Shown here in pieces: positions 37,076 to 48,077 of a DNA stretch of 64,000 nucleotides. The position numbers were made by a program, and so were the translations under genes. The notes beneath the pieces are model-generated. The model made no database searches. It saw only the letters and a program-made list of their open reading frames with translations, and was not told where the DNA came from. Source of the DNA: Rhyzopertha dominica (lineage: Eukaryota > Arthropoda > Insecta > Coleoptera > Bostrichidae); the NCBI GenBank assembly GCA_025024175.1, contig QCXZ01000041.1:34653786-34717785 (forward strand), written 5' to 3'. The first letter of the stretch is position 1. Each line of letters opens with the position of its first letter.

Positions 37076-38060
37076 TAGTGGTATTTGGTAACAATACGCA
37101 TAGATATGTATTGGAAAATCCATTTATTGATAGGGTTTTTCAAATGTAAATATACGCATTATTATAAACATATATCGGAATATTGGAACACAACTCTGTA
37201 TTTTGATATTGAACATCAATCTATGGATATTCTGATAAATATCGAAATAAATCGATCCATACCGAAACACCGGTATGTATCGGTATATCCGAATGGCAAT
37301 CCTTTCACTGGGTTTTAGTGCATGTTTCGGTGTTGTTTTTAGATTCTTCGCAAAAATGGAGAAGAACTCTGGTGTTTCCAGCAAACAGACACATTTCACG
37401 GGACGATGCATTGTTGACTCACCGTAAAGTATGGAGTGGCTTATAAATAGGACGGTATTTCGTGTCGGTCGTGCATTATCTTGACCTTTTACTTGTGACC
37501 CTGCGTGCACATTGAACCAACAATCACGTTCTCTTTGTTTATTCTTTCGCCGTTTCTCATGTAATAATGGCAAGTTCCTACGTCACCGTAATTTGTTTGC
37601 CATTTATTTCCGGAAGACTTAATGTCAAGTTGCTTTATAACTTGGGATTTTGTTTGCACGCGAAGTGAAATGTTTCAGTCTCTGGAGTGTTATGTCGCAC
37701 GCTATAGAAATTATTCATTCATTCTTACAGAAATAGAGTGAATAGTAAACAAAATTGCGTAATTAACCACACGGGGTTTCTGACGTCAAATATAGGTTCA
37801 TTCTCGCTGGTACTTTGATTCTTGAAATCAGCATCATGTAACAAGTTATGTAATAAATGCCGCGGGATTTTATATATAAAAAAGGAAGAAGTAGTAACAT
37901 TAACATTGGTTAAACAATATAATGAAAGTTTACAAATATTAAATTGGCATGATACAATGTACGTCATTATCTACTTCGGTATGAATATTGACACAGAGAG
38001 CGGTTATCCATAATATTCGTGCATGGATATTTGAAGAATGAGAAACCCAAAATTATAATC
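37076..38060. other. Intergenic sequence
   Basis: 37150-37300 has loosely repeated TATCGGAATA / ATATCGAAAT phrases. The 149-residue minus frame 37124-37573 runs across these and has no domain, so I do not call it. Confidence 0.4.
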
Positions 38061-38190
38061 ATGTCGAACAAGTGCAAAATTCCAGATTGCACTAAGGAAA
38101 TTACTTATACTGTTTTTCAACTGCCATGGAATGAAAAGAATCTTGTACAGTGAATAAAGGCAGTTTGTGATGCATATCCTACCCAACATT
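38061..38190 (+). pseudogene. THAP-like domain fragment
   Basis: The ATG at 38061 opens MSNKCKIPDCTKEITYTVFQ, with the first Cys pair of a C2CH THAP site (C-x4-C). It is followed by LPWNEKNLV, a stop (TGA at about 38151), then IKAVCDAYPT in the same frame. The second half of the domain with the closing Cys-His is not found. It is short and interrupted, so the call is tentative. Confidence 0.4.
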
Positions 38191-40480
38191 AAAATTAAAA
38201 CTCTTCGTTACCCGTCAAAATAACCTGGGACAAAATAGCCGAGCGACAAAATAACCACCGACAAAATAGCTTAGTGACAAAGTAGCCCATTAATAAAATA
38301 GTTTATTCCAACCATAGTTGGGCATTACCCGCATAAAAATTTGTGCGAGTCATAAATATTTTTAGTGATTAAAAAAACTGTTCTTAACAATCGACAGTGT
38401 TTGAGAGGTTTGAAACATTCGAAAAAGTCATGGTTATTTAAATAAAAATGTATATTTAATGCTGGATTCAAATCTAATATAAACGAAGAACAAAAGATCA
38501 TTGATAAAATCTGACGATTGTCATTATACTGAACATGTCACTGTAGTGTTATTAGACGTTACCCGCATAAATATGCGTAAGCGGTTGACGATTTTTATTA
38601 CGAAAACGTATAAATTTCAAATTGCTAGAACTTTATATATGGCTTAAACTGTATCTGACTAAAATATAATTTAAAAAAATCTGGTACAATTTTTACTCTT
38701 ACTGTAAGCCAATGAGTTCAATGGGTTACACAATTAATTATATTAGAATTTATACAAATACATACATATATTACCGGATAAAAATTGAAAATTAACACTT
38801 TTTTAATAAGACTAACCCAAATTTAATTTAATCTTTAGTAATATTGTACTTCATTATATTTTTTCGAAAAAAATCAATTCTAACTTGCATGTGCGAATAT
38901 TTTTTATTTCTGGGACTTCATGTCCTTTTAAATTAACAGCCTTTATTTTGCATACAGNAAGTTTTACTTTATTATCTTCTTATCGCCATGCTTAAATTTT
39001 TGCTGTAAAATAAGAGTTAATTACTCGGTGCATTTTATTCACGTAATTAGTATCCATCTATATTACTCGGGCCACGACCTGGCATGACAGAACGCTCCTA
39101 ATAAACAACAATTAAGTCGATGAATTAATCCGTCATATGTGCTCATGCAAAATGAGCTATAAAATACGATTCTCTGTTCAGAAAAAAAAAACAGTTGAGG
39201 TAAATGTACCAGTAATTGACCACTTAAGATAATCTTTGAATTTAACGTGTTTATTGCTTTTTAATATTTAATATTTTTACTAAACTTTACTGCTGCATGT
39301 TTGAAATGAATTTAAAAAAGGCAACTTTCCTAAAACTACGTTACCTTCCAGTGTATGACCACTCAAAACGCCCATATTTCCAGTTATTGGCTTTTTATAA
39401 TATAAAATATAAATAATTTCATTTGAAAAAAATCATAACTTACTATCCCAAACGTGGAAAAAGTTAGGTATACAATGGCGATTTTGCACACAAAACTAAA
39501 TATTTGCAACACTATGTTAGATATACTACCATGTACTTAATGAAAAAAGGAAATGTTTAAACACACCCGCACTCGAAAGGTTTAAATACAGATTACTGCT
39601 GGTGAACATCCTGCATAAATATAAGTAGAAATACAGCCATGACTAGAAAGAGCCATCCTTCAGTAAGTAATTTACAATGTTTGATTTTTTTCACTGATAG
39701 CAATAACTGAATTATATAATTTTAGGCAGACGAACAATAATTTGGTAATGAAGTGGCGCATCTGAATATGACAAAAAATGTATGGTTTTATTTAAATAAG
39801 TAATAAGATTGAATACTATGCAGAAAATATCATGTACCTATATGTTAACATATCAAAAATATGCCCGTTTTCATTAGATTTGGCTTCAAGTATAACAAAT
39901 TCTCGACAGTAATTATTAAAGTCTTCAGTATTCAACGAGAATTTAATTTTTGATAAACTAAACTATGTTTTAAATAAAAAATAACAGGTGCTATTCTCGA
40001 CCAATTAGGTATATTAAGTTAAACTGGGACTGCCTAACTAACTAACTGCACTATACAACGTTGGCTTACAAAATCTATGAACGGAAAAGAAAACTTAGCT
40101 TGTGACAAAGATGTATTGAAATTCCACTGTGAGAATTAAAAAAATGCCAAATGCGAAAGTCGCTACAAAATTTGCTGTTTTTGCTTCTGAGAAATAATAA
40201 AGACCCATTTCTGGAAAGCCTGACGAGGAAAATTTATTCTTTATGACAGCTGTAAGCACAGGGGTTTGGCAAAGAATAACCATATAAAACTTGTTAGAAT
40301 AAAGTAATGGTGACAGTATGATGCAGTTCATGAGAGTTATACACCGTGCATTTCTTAATCCTTTTACCATTAGTGCTGACGATTATTATGTCCAAATTTA
40401 TACAATGCATCAAAATCTGTGAAACTTATACCACGTAGTTGTCAACAGAAAATGGCCTATTGTATACAGAAAACTGAATT
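38191..40480. other. Intergenic sequence, no supported gene
   Basis: AT-rich. One N base at 38957. A TGACAAAATAGC-type phrase recurs three to four times at 38210-38300 with short spacers. Confidence 0.4.
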
Positions 40481-40489
40481 AGTTAAAGT

Positions 40490-40750
40490 ATGTAACTGCC
40501 ACGCCCCCATATTCCGCAGATTTGTCTCCTTCCGCTTACGCCTATTTGTCTTAAATTAGAAAACTTTTTAAAAAGGAAACGACTTTTTAATCAATATGAA
40601 GCTTAAAATGCTTTTTATTACTTCACTACTTCTAGAAAAACGGAGTTTTAGAATAATGGTATAAACAAACTTGTATCCCATTGATAGAAATGTTTGGATG
40701 CCAATGGTTTTTATTCAGATTAAATGTGTGTGTTAAAAATCGACATAAGT
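40490..40750 (+). pseudogene. mariner transposase C-terminal relic
   Basis: The plus-strand sequence at about 40494-40550 encodes TPPYSADLSPSAYAYLS, equivalent to the HPPYSPDLAPSDYHLF block that holds the last catalytic Asp of mariner transposases; here the Asp position before YHLF is changed to Ala. The frame goes on with RKLFKKETTF after a stop and ends near 40700-40725 with KCLDANGFYSD, the usual KCIDxNGxYxD tail. Several stops make it a dead fragment. Confidence 0.7.
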
Positions 40751-41814
40751 GCATTTAAACTTCACCTGCCATTCCATGCAGAAATAAATGTATAGAATTT
40801 TGGTAGAGTGCAACAACTTAATGAATTTGCAGATATCTACCAATAAATAATCAAGACTGAACCTTTCGTTTAAAATCCAGTATAAAAAAAACTTCATTCC
40901 ATTGCCCATGACGCTGAATGTTTATTCTATTCTTGGCATCGAGAAGCATATGTGTTCAATTTTTCCATGAAACTCAAAAATATTTACATTCACGGGCTAT
41001 TAAAAATCTGATACATCACGAAAAAATCCCTAGTGAGTTCCCACGCCAAAACCGTGCTGCTCCCGCGTAATTTTGACAGCATTTTACGTTCCAAACAGTG
41101 TGAACGTTGCTTATCTAATAATACTTGGGAAAATCGCAATATACAATGACGTAACATTATTTATGCGAGCGGTAATCGCGGCCAACGTGATATCACTTTT
41201 TCTCAGAATCCCTGCCTTTGTCTGGCAAGCGCTTTTAGGAGAATTGTAGCTTTTCTTTCTTTCCATATCTGCCATATTGTAGTTGTTTATAAGGCTGTTA
41301 TATCCAAATATTTACAAAGCCTGTGTATCAGATACAGCTTGTATGAAGTACCAAGAAGTCTACGAGTGCATCTGCATAAACATATTTTCCTGCAAAAATA
41401 CCATTGTTTGAGATATTTCAATCACTGCGGTCAATAAACGAGCACTGAAGGTGAATCAACATAATGTTGATGTAAATTAAAAGTTTGGATGACAGAAAAA
41501 TGTAAATGTGCAAAAATGTAAACGACAACTGTTGTATCTATGGTAATGTGTATATTCACTATATTTTTCGTAACTACTAGGACTACCAAAATATGTTGCG
41601 TGAAATAAATTTATCGGGAAATAGTGTTTAAAATCTATTTATATTGAAAGATCAGAAGAGTCGTTACGAGTTGCTACGTTACAATTCGACATAGTTAAAT
41701 GTCATAACTTCTATAGAATACTAGAGTGGAGTAAAGGCACTAAGACATTATTCAAGGCATTAGATCAACAAGTAGAAATCTTTAAAAATAAAGAGTACCA
41801 CCATTTAATTAATA
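40751..41814. other. Intergenic sequence
   Basis: No gene recognised. The last part may belong to the Gypsy scrap that follows. Confidence 0.4.
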
Positions 41815-41960
41815 GAATGATAAACGGTTGTCTTCATGGGAATGCAAGTCCAATTTCGCCTGAATTTTCAGAAATATTACCTATAATTCTGGCCTATTTA
41901 GATGATCTAATCGTAATCGCGGAACATGAAAAGGACCCACCAGAGTTTTTATTAGTACGT
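41815..41960 (+). pseudogene. Ty3/Gypsy RT fragment (YLDD block)
   Basis: The frame from 41817 encodes LAYLDDLIVIAEHEKD, the YxDD catalytic block of a Gypsy-type RT with its usual following helix. Nothing else of the polymerase is preserved in frame, although the MINGCLHGNASP segment could be the decayed block before it. A LINE end adjoins it immediately on the right, so the LINE may have inserted here. Confidence 0.55.
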
Positions 41961-41961
41961 T

Positions 41962-42865
41962 TAATAATAATAATAATAATATGTTTATTCACGGTGAAGC
42001 CTTTACATAAAACAGTTACATGTAATAACAAATAGGTATCCAGTTATCTAAGACATACGTACATCTTATAAGAATTTACAACAATTCGCGCTTGGCCCAG
42101 TGTTTAAATTTAGCAAAGGAATCAATAAAGAAATTTACATTTTCAGAAAAACAGTTACAGCTAGCTAACATACTATTTAAAGGCGAATTTTGTAAATAAT
42201 TCGTATCACAAGTATTTATATAAAATAGCGGATTATTTCTAGTATTATATGTAGGAACGTTAAAACTAACAGATTCAAGTATCTGTGGAGCATCACACAT
42301 ATTATGCAAAATTTTGTACATAAAACAGACTTTGAAGTAATGTCTACGATTACTTAAATTATCCAACCCAACATACACTTTACAACTCAATGGAACCACG
42401 GATCTTCCAGGGTATTCCGCAAGATGTAAACCTGACAAACCTATTCTGTACAGATTCAATTCTGTCAATGTGTATTTTATAAAACGGAGCCCAAATAATG
42501 CTTCCATATTCCAAAGTTGACCGCACCAAACTAACGTACAAAATATTTACAGTACGAATACCATGAAAATCCCTGGAGAACCTCTTTACACAGCCTAAAA
42601 CTCTGTTAGCCTTACAGACTATATATTCTATATGCGGGATAAAAGTCAATTTGGTGTCAAGCAGTATGCCTAAGTCTTTCACAGTAGCAACAACTTTTAT
42701 ACGTCTGCTGTTAACAGTATACAAGGGAAGTGAAGGTTCAGTTTTACGACTGAAGCAGATAGCCTGACACTTATCACAATTTAACATCATTAAGTTATCA
42801 TGGCACCAGTTAGAAACTAATATCAAGTCACTTTGAAGTAGTTCAATATCTTCTCAAAATAAACT
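41962..42865 (-). pseudogene. LINE (Jockey/CR1-type) 3' fragment
   Basis: Two overlapping minus frames (42380-42826 and 42076-42507) form one decayed RT C-terminus. WCHDNLMMLNCDKCQ and KDLGILLDTKLTF are followed by RVLGCVKRFSRDF, LVRSTLEYGSIIWAPFY and HIDRIESVQNRFVRF, all standard blocks after the RT catalytic core. The second frame adds NLSNRRHYFKVCFMYKILH and TRNNPLFYI. One frameshift near 42400-42500 separates them. The 3' end is marked by a short (TTA)n run at about 41964-41983, as in this LINE group. The copy is 5' truncated. Confidence 0.85.
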
Positions 42866-43660
42866 ACACGAAAAGTAGCCAGCATGATGAGGGATCCATT
42901 TAAAAGAATAACCACGGAAGAGGGCATAATGTGTATAATAAATATGTCAAATATCTAGGTGCATACAACGGGTGAGTTTCTTTTGGATGATTTGGATTTT
43001 CTGTTAGTTTCTGGCTTATCAGATTTCTTGGAAAAACAAGTTGCCACGATATCTCCAAAGTCTGTTATCTCCTTTTTTCTGATTTTACAGAAAAAATGTA
43101 AACACAATTTTGTTTTTCAATAATTACCCTTAATAAAATAGTGTATTCCAGTTGTTGTGCATTTAGTCATTTTTGAGATGTGTTATAAAATCTTTTCGTA
43201 AATTCAAACTGCAGTTCGCTATGGATTTATAAAGCTGGCGATAGTTTAACTACCCAAAGATATGCTTTGTATGGTTATCCTAAAAAAATCCGGAGTTATG
43301 GTAAATTTTCTGTACTTAGCCATTGAATACATTGTTTCGTATGTCTGACAGTTACTTGCAAATATGCACTAAACATTAGTTGTAAGTAAAAAATGGAATA
43401 TGTATTCAAACCAAGAAACGCTTAATATGATTGAATGTATATTATGTGCCATCGCTATCAAGATCGCCGTGAGCCTTCAAAAAGGCAATTCGAAAAGCTT
43501 TACGATAACTAGCGACAACATGGCTCTGCTTAAAAACAAAAAAAAATGGTCTAAAGGTTAAGGTATATCGCCAAATTGTTGTAAATACGGCACGTCCCAA
43601 TGTACTGTAGTAAGAACATTGAAATTGCATAGGTTTCACCCATACAAGTTTGTGCTTAGC
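42866..43660. other. Intergenic sequence
   Basis: No gene recognised. The 114-residue minus frame at 43442-43786 mostly reads the satellite. Confidence 0.4.
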
Positions 43661-43661
43661 T

Positions 43662-43860
43662 AAACGAGTATTGAATACACTTGTACCGAATACATGTATC
43701 GAATACCTGTACCGAATACAAGTATCGAATACATGTATCGAGTACGGGTATAGAATACATGTATCGAATACGTGTATCGAATACATCTATTGAGTTCTTG
43801 TATCGAACACTTGTATCGAATACTTGTATCGAACACGTATCGAATGCTTGCACCGAAATG
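43662..43860. repeat. 12-bp satellite, unit TGTATCGAATAC
   Basis: About 16 tandem imperfect units (TGTATCGAATAC, TGTACCGAATAC, TGTATCGAACAC). This is the reverse complement of the 23.8-kb satellite unit. It is open in several frames on both strands, which explains the overlapping 65-114-residue frames here. Confidence 0.9.
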
Positions 43861-43883
43861 AAACGTTTACCATTTACGATACA

Positions 43884-44116
43884 GTCCAGAGATCGGGAGA
43901 AGGGTACCCATTACGTCATCGTGCTATGTGCCAAAGGGAAGGATGGGGCAGCAAGTTAATAATATATTTGCAAAAGCAAACGCCGGTGACAACAGTTTAA
44001 TTAGCTGACACTCGAAACCGACCATAGCTACCCCACCACACTTACTTCCCTAGCCAGAGTACGCATTCCAGTAATTTGCGCAGTTATAACGCTGTCGCTT
44101 CTCCCGATCGCTGGAC
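43884..44116. mobile_element. Possible 233-bp MITE
   Basis: GTCCAGAGATCGGGAGAAG at 43884 is the complement of CTTCTCCCGATCGCTGGAC at 44098-44116 with one mismatch. The inside is GC-richer than its surroundings and has no coding capacity. Target duplication is unclear. It lies directly after the satellite. Confidence 0.5.
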
Positions 44117-45113
44117 AATATAATGAACAACTCCATTGCAATAAAACACTGTCAATGTACAGCAAAGAAGACCTCAAATCAAATTAGGGTTTAACGTGAC
44201 ATTATCCATTACTCAAAGTGGAATGTGTCAATATCCAAAAGAAAGTAAGTAAAACTCGTCGAATTTTATGTTATATTGAAAAGAAGAGAGCAGAGAATCT
44301 TCGGTCTTAAAATATGTGTACTCTAGACACAATTTTATACAGGGTAAAATTGTCTATAACTTTCGTATTTACATTTCTGCTGTAAAATTAAAAAATAAAA
44401 GATAAAAAAATTATTTGAACGGATAGTAAAATTCAGTTTTTATGGTAAGGCAACAAAATCTATCCTCGTGTAAACAACTTTCTTTCTAGCTCTGCTAGTT
44501 TTCTCACACTGTAATATATGATGGCGAGTAAGCTTAGTTACAGAGAGACTGTTGAAGAACGCATAAAAACTACACGCAGGGTAGCCAGGTTGTTATTACC
44601 TTTTGTAGGAAAACATAAACTGTTTTGGAAGTTAAAGAACGCATATATGGCAATGATAATGTCAGTCATGGTTTAAGGAGTGAAAAATGCCGAAACGACA
44701 ATAGTAAAAAAAAGATCTACAAGAAATTGCTCTACAAAAAGAAAGATCAACAGCAGATCAGTAAAATTATAGACACGTGATAAAATAATAATAGGGATAC
44801 GTTTACCGGAGAGAAATGGACCACATATTAAAAAAAGGTCTGAAATTCAAACGGAGACAAACTTAAGGTAAAAATACCCTGCTCCTGCTATGTATGGAAA
44901 ACAACCTTAAAAATAATAATTCGGAAGTCAGGTATAATTGCAGAACCGTTGTTACGAAAAGCAAGAAGCAATAATTAACTAATAAGGAACCGTTGAGTTT
45001 ATACGACGTATCAGATACAAGTGATTCGGAGATACTTTCCCACCATTGTCCTCAAGTACTTTAACATTAGCTAAGCAGAAGCTCTACAGCAATCAAACAT
45101 ATGCGGTCGCTTA
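44117..45113. other. Intergenic sequence
   Basis: TATACAGGGTAAAATTG at 44338 resembles other MITE tips. The short frame starting ATGGCGAGTAAGC at 44522 is not a recognised gene. Confidence 0.35.
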
Positions 45114-45162
45114 CACGGATAATGAGACAGGGTGCATGTAGGGCCGTGTCTCATTATCCGTG
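45114..45162. repeat. Perfect 16-bp hairpin
   Basis: CACGGATAATGAGACA (45114-45129) and its exact complement (45147-45162) enclose a 17-base loop. It is followed by a GC-rich stretch. The role is unknown; it lacks the T-run of a terminator and is in a eukaryote-like setting. Confidence 0.8.
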
Positions 45163-47000
45163 AAGGCGCCTGTACCTCTGCAACCAGGCCCGGCGGTATA
45201 TCAGGGGGTGGACGTACGTTAGTTCATTTAGTTAATTAACAGTCTTTTATGGCTTTTGGTGGTCTCACTGGCTTGTCCTGATGAATCCTTTTTGTTTTTC
45301 ACTCTGATTGTAAATATGAATCACGCAAGCGAACTGCATATATCTAAAAAAAAAAAAACATACAACACTATGGTCCAAACTCTGATGTTACTACCAATGG
45401 GCTAGGTCCTTGCATGTATTAGGATATCTAGCACAAATAAGGAAAATTAACCTGCGCCACTGAAAGCATCTCGTGAATTAAATTTGGTATTACTTGCGGA
45501 AACCGATTTTTCTACTCCATACTAAAGCTTTTGTTTGGTAAAAACCTTTTAATGTTACAAAATATCGGACAAAATTTGCTGTGGTTGAGAAGTCCAAATG
45601 CTTAGTTGCGTATCCCTATCTTTCTTTATATAAGATTCATACCATAAAAGTCCTTAAACGTACTAGTTTTTAACTTCGGGAAGTTAATAGTACTGTCTAA
45701 TGTTGTTTTGTGAAAATATTAAAGTTACAGATAAGAAATATGTCGAGTTTCCTGTTAAGTAAAAAAATATATAGATAATGCCACGGCAAATCGAGAAAAT
45801 CCTTAATGAAGATGAGACTTGCCGACCAAGAACAGCAGTTTGCTGTTGTTAATAGAGGAATACGAACAGGTCGCACCCAAAGACGCCCTAAAGGGATACA
45901 ACATCATTGAACACAGAAGCCAAGGTACGTTGAAAATTCAGAAAATCCATAAATCCTTGCGTTGGAATAAAGAAAAATATTCTTAACGAATAAAATGTAA
46001 TTACTCCAGAGTTGCAAGTAAAACTTAGTCTGATACATATTATGACTAACGAAATTCGCAAATCAACTGTTACATAAATATCACATAAATAACGAATGAG
46101 TATAATATTGAAATATTTGGAGACAAAACTAGACGTATTCCTTAGCGGAATCGGCTGTCGATAAAAAAATGTTTGTTTCCAAAGGTTATTGCAATGATGA
46201 AAAGACATGGTATAAGGTTAAACGAAGATACCGGGAACTATGCAGGCGCTCACAATTAGCAAGCTAAAAATAAATACCTTAGAGACACATCTAACCGCAA
46301 TTTATTGATTCTATAGTTATTTTATCATTTTCCATGACGCACGCACAAAGCCATTACGATAGTTATACAAACACAAGCGCATATCTAACAAGAACATCAC
46401 ATGTTTACAATGCAAAGGACACTCTGACGCTCGAGCAACAATAGTAAATTTTTATGAACCTAAAAAATTATGATTAATTAAGTAAAACGAAGCTTATGCA
46501 ACCAATCTCTGTCGTCATATTGGACAGACAGTAAATTGCAATTAGCAAAAGCATGGGGAATAAATAGGTTCCAAATTAGAAACCAGGGGTACTTGACCTA
46601 AAGATTCCTACACGCCATTGCCATCGGCCTAAGGAATAAACAGTTAATTTCTGCAAGGTCAAATTGTTTACGCAATGGAGCATCAGGTCAGGTGACCAGC
46701 TGAATACGTACTGTCGCATTCGTTTTATCTACTGTGCTTATCAAACAACAAACAATTGCATGGCTGATAAGACCATCAGCATGGAAATTTTCCCACTATT
46801 ACGCGGGATGATTTATAACTAGATTAATGGTAGTTACTAATGTTTGTGTTCCTGGTTTAAATAGGTCTGGTGAGGATTTGGGATAATATGCAGCGCGTGG
46901 ATGATAATATTCTCGATCCTGCAGTGTCTGCTAAACACTGATATGCGAAGGTCACCGGTGTACAAGAGTATGGACTTAATTAAGAGAATTAAAAAAAAAG
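45163..47000. other. Intergenic sequence
   Basis: No supported gene. The 106-residue minus frame at 45888-46208 has hydrophobic stretches but no family. Confidence 0.4.
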
Positions 47001-47009
47001 ATAATGGAT

Positions 47010-47300
47010 TTTTATATTGACTTAGGATTTCACAGCCGTCGTTCAGATGATGCAATGAAGCTAGCCTCCAGGCTAGCCGTTACCAATGCCTCCTATCTGC
47101 TAACGTTTCGCCTGCTGCTATGCCAGGCATTTTCAGTGGTGAGTTACGACTGTACACGTAGACCTCGCGGTAAACATATTAACTACCAGTCAGTAACTAC
47201 TTGGTGACTACTTGCACTTGTGTAATTACAGTAGCGTCCGTTGTTCCGGTCTGGTGAGGTTGTTTGTTAGCGTCTAGCGTCTCCGTGTCGTGTACATCAA
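47010..47300 (-). repeat. PLE-type terminal sequence with hammerhead-like motif
   Basis: On the minus strand, 47100-47139 reads CACTGAAAATGCCTGG...GCAGGCGAAACGTTAG. The stem GCCTG/CAGGC and the CGAAAC box fit a hammerhead, but the first core box is CTGAAAA instead of CTGANGA. A small inverted pair (CTAGCCTCCAGGCTAG) lies at 47061-47076. The retrovirus-like element at 47565 may have inserted into the same PLE body, but I could not confirm coding remains. Confidence 0.4.
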
Positions 47301-47564
47301 TCTTGTTAATCTTCATCGTAATTGCTGTTATTTATGCTTATGTATCTCCATGGTTTCTAAATATAGGCACTTGTAGTGCGGTTTTATGGTGTTAAGAGCC
47401 TATGTTTGCTTAAAACTGATGTGTCCCTGTTGCATCTCTCTCGCTACTTTATCCTGGTTTTGAGTTCTTCCTGGTATAATACACTTGTCCACAACCGTAG
47501 GGTATACGGTCACTTACTATCGTGCGATCAAGAAAATCTGGCATCGAGTCAGCCTTGGATATGT

Positions 47565-47978
47565 TGTTGGGAGACTCGGGAGAAAAACGCTGCTTGCTTC
47601 TACTGCTGGTTTATTACACAAACTGTAAGACTCACCTAACAAGTCTGGTTGCTCTACAAAATCTGTGCGCTTAAATAGTAAAATTTGGACATAAATTTAG
47701 TCTTATCAGAACACTTGCAAGAATTCGGTAATAAAATGATAACAGTTACAAGTGTTCTTTTACATAGACTTTTGCTAGTTTGTACTGGTAAGGGTAGCTC
47801 GTTAGCGAGCTCCTAGAAGGTCTTACATTTATAGTTCTTAAAAACAGAATCATAAAAGTGATAAGCAAACACGTGTTCGTGGATGATGCAACCGTACATG
47901 TTAAAATGACCTTCGTTGATAACTAGAATTTGGAATATCTGTACTATGATTAATATACTAAATTGTAGGTATACAACA
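47565..47978 (-). repeat. 3' LTR of the errantivirus-like element
   Basis: 414 bp. It differs from the other LTR by about two substitutions and four single-base indels, the latter mostly in homopolymers (for example A5 against A4, GG against G). Confidence 0.95.
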
Positions 47979-47988
47979 CCTCCCTTCT
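47979..47988 (-). other. Polypurine tract
   Basis: AGAAGGGAGG on the minus strand directly before the 3' LTR; it primes plus-strand DNA synthesis in this type of element. Confidence 0.8.
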
Positions 47989-48077
47989 AAAAGTGTTTTA
48001 TTACGGAAGCGATCTTCCTAATAAAATACTTAAAAAATTAAACTAAACACTGTACTCTGCTTTTAAACACTTGCGCA

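Noticed and set aside
37124..37573. 149-residue minus-strand protein
   Set aside because: Crosses a loosely repeated AT-rich stretch. No family motif and no start context.
43442..43959. Three overlapping frames of 65-114 residues on both strands
   Set aside because: They are translations of the satellite in different frames (YRYSIHVFDT-type periodicity).
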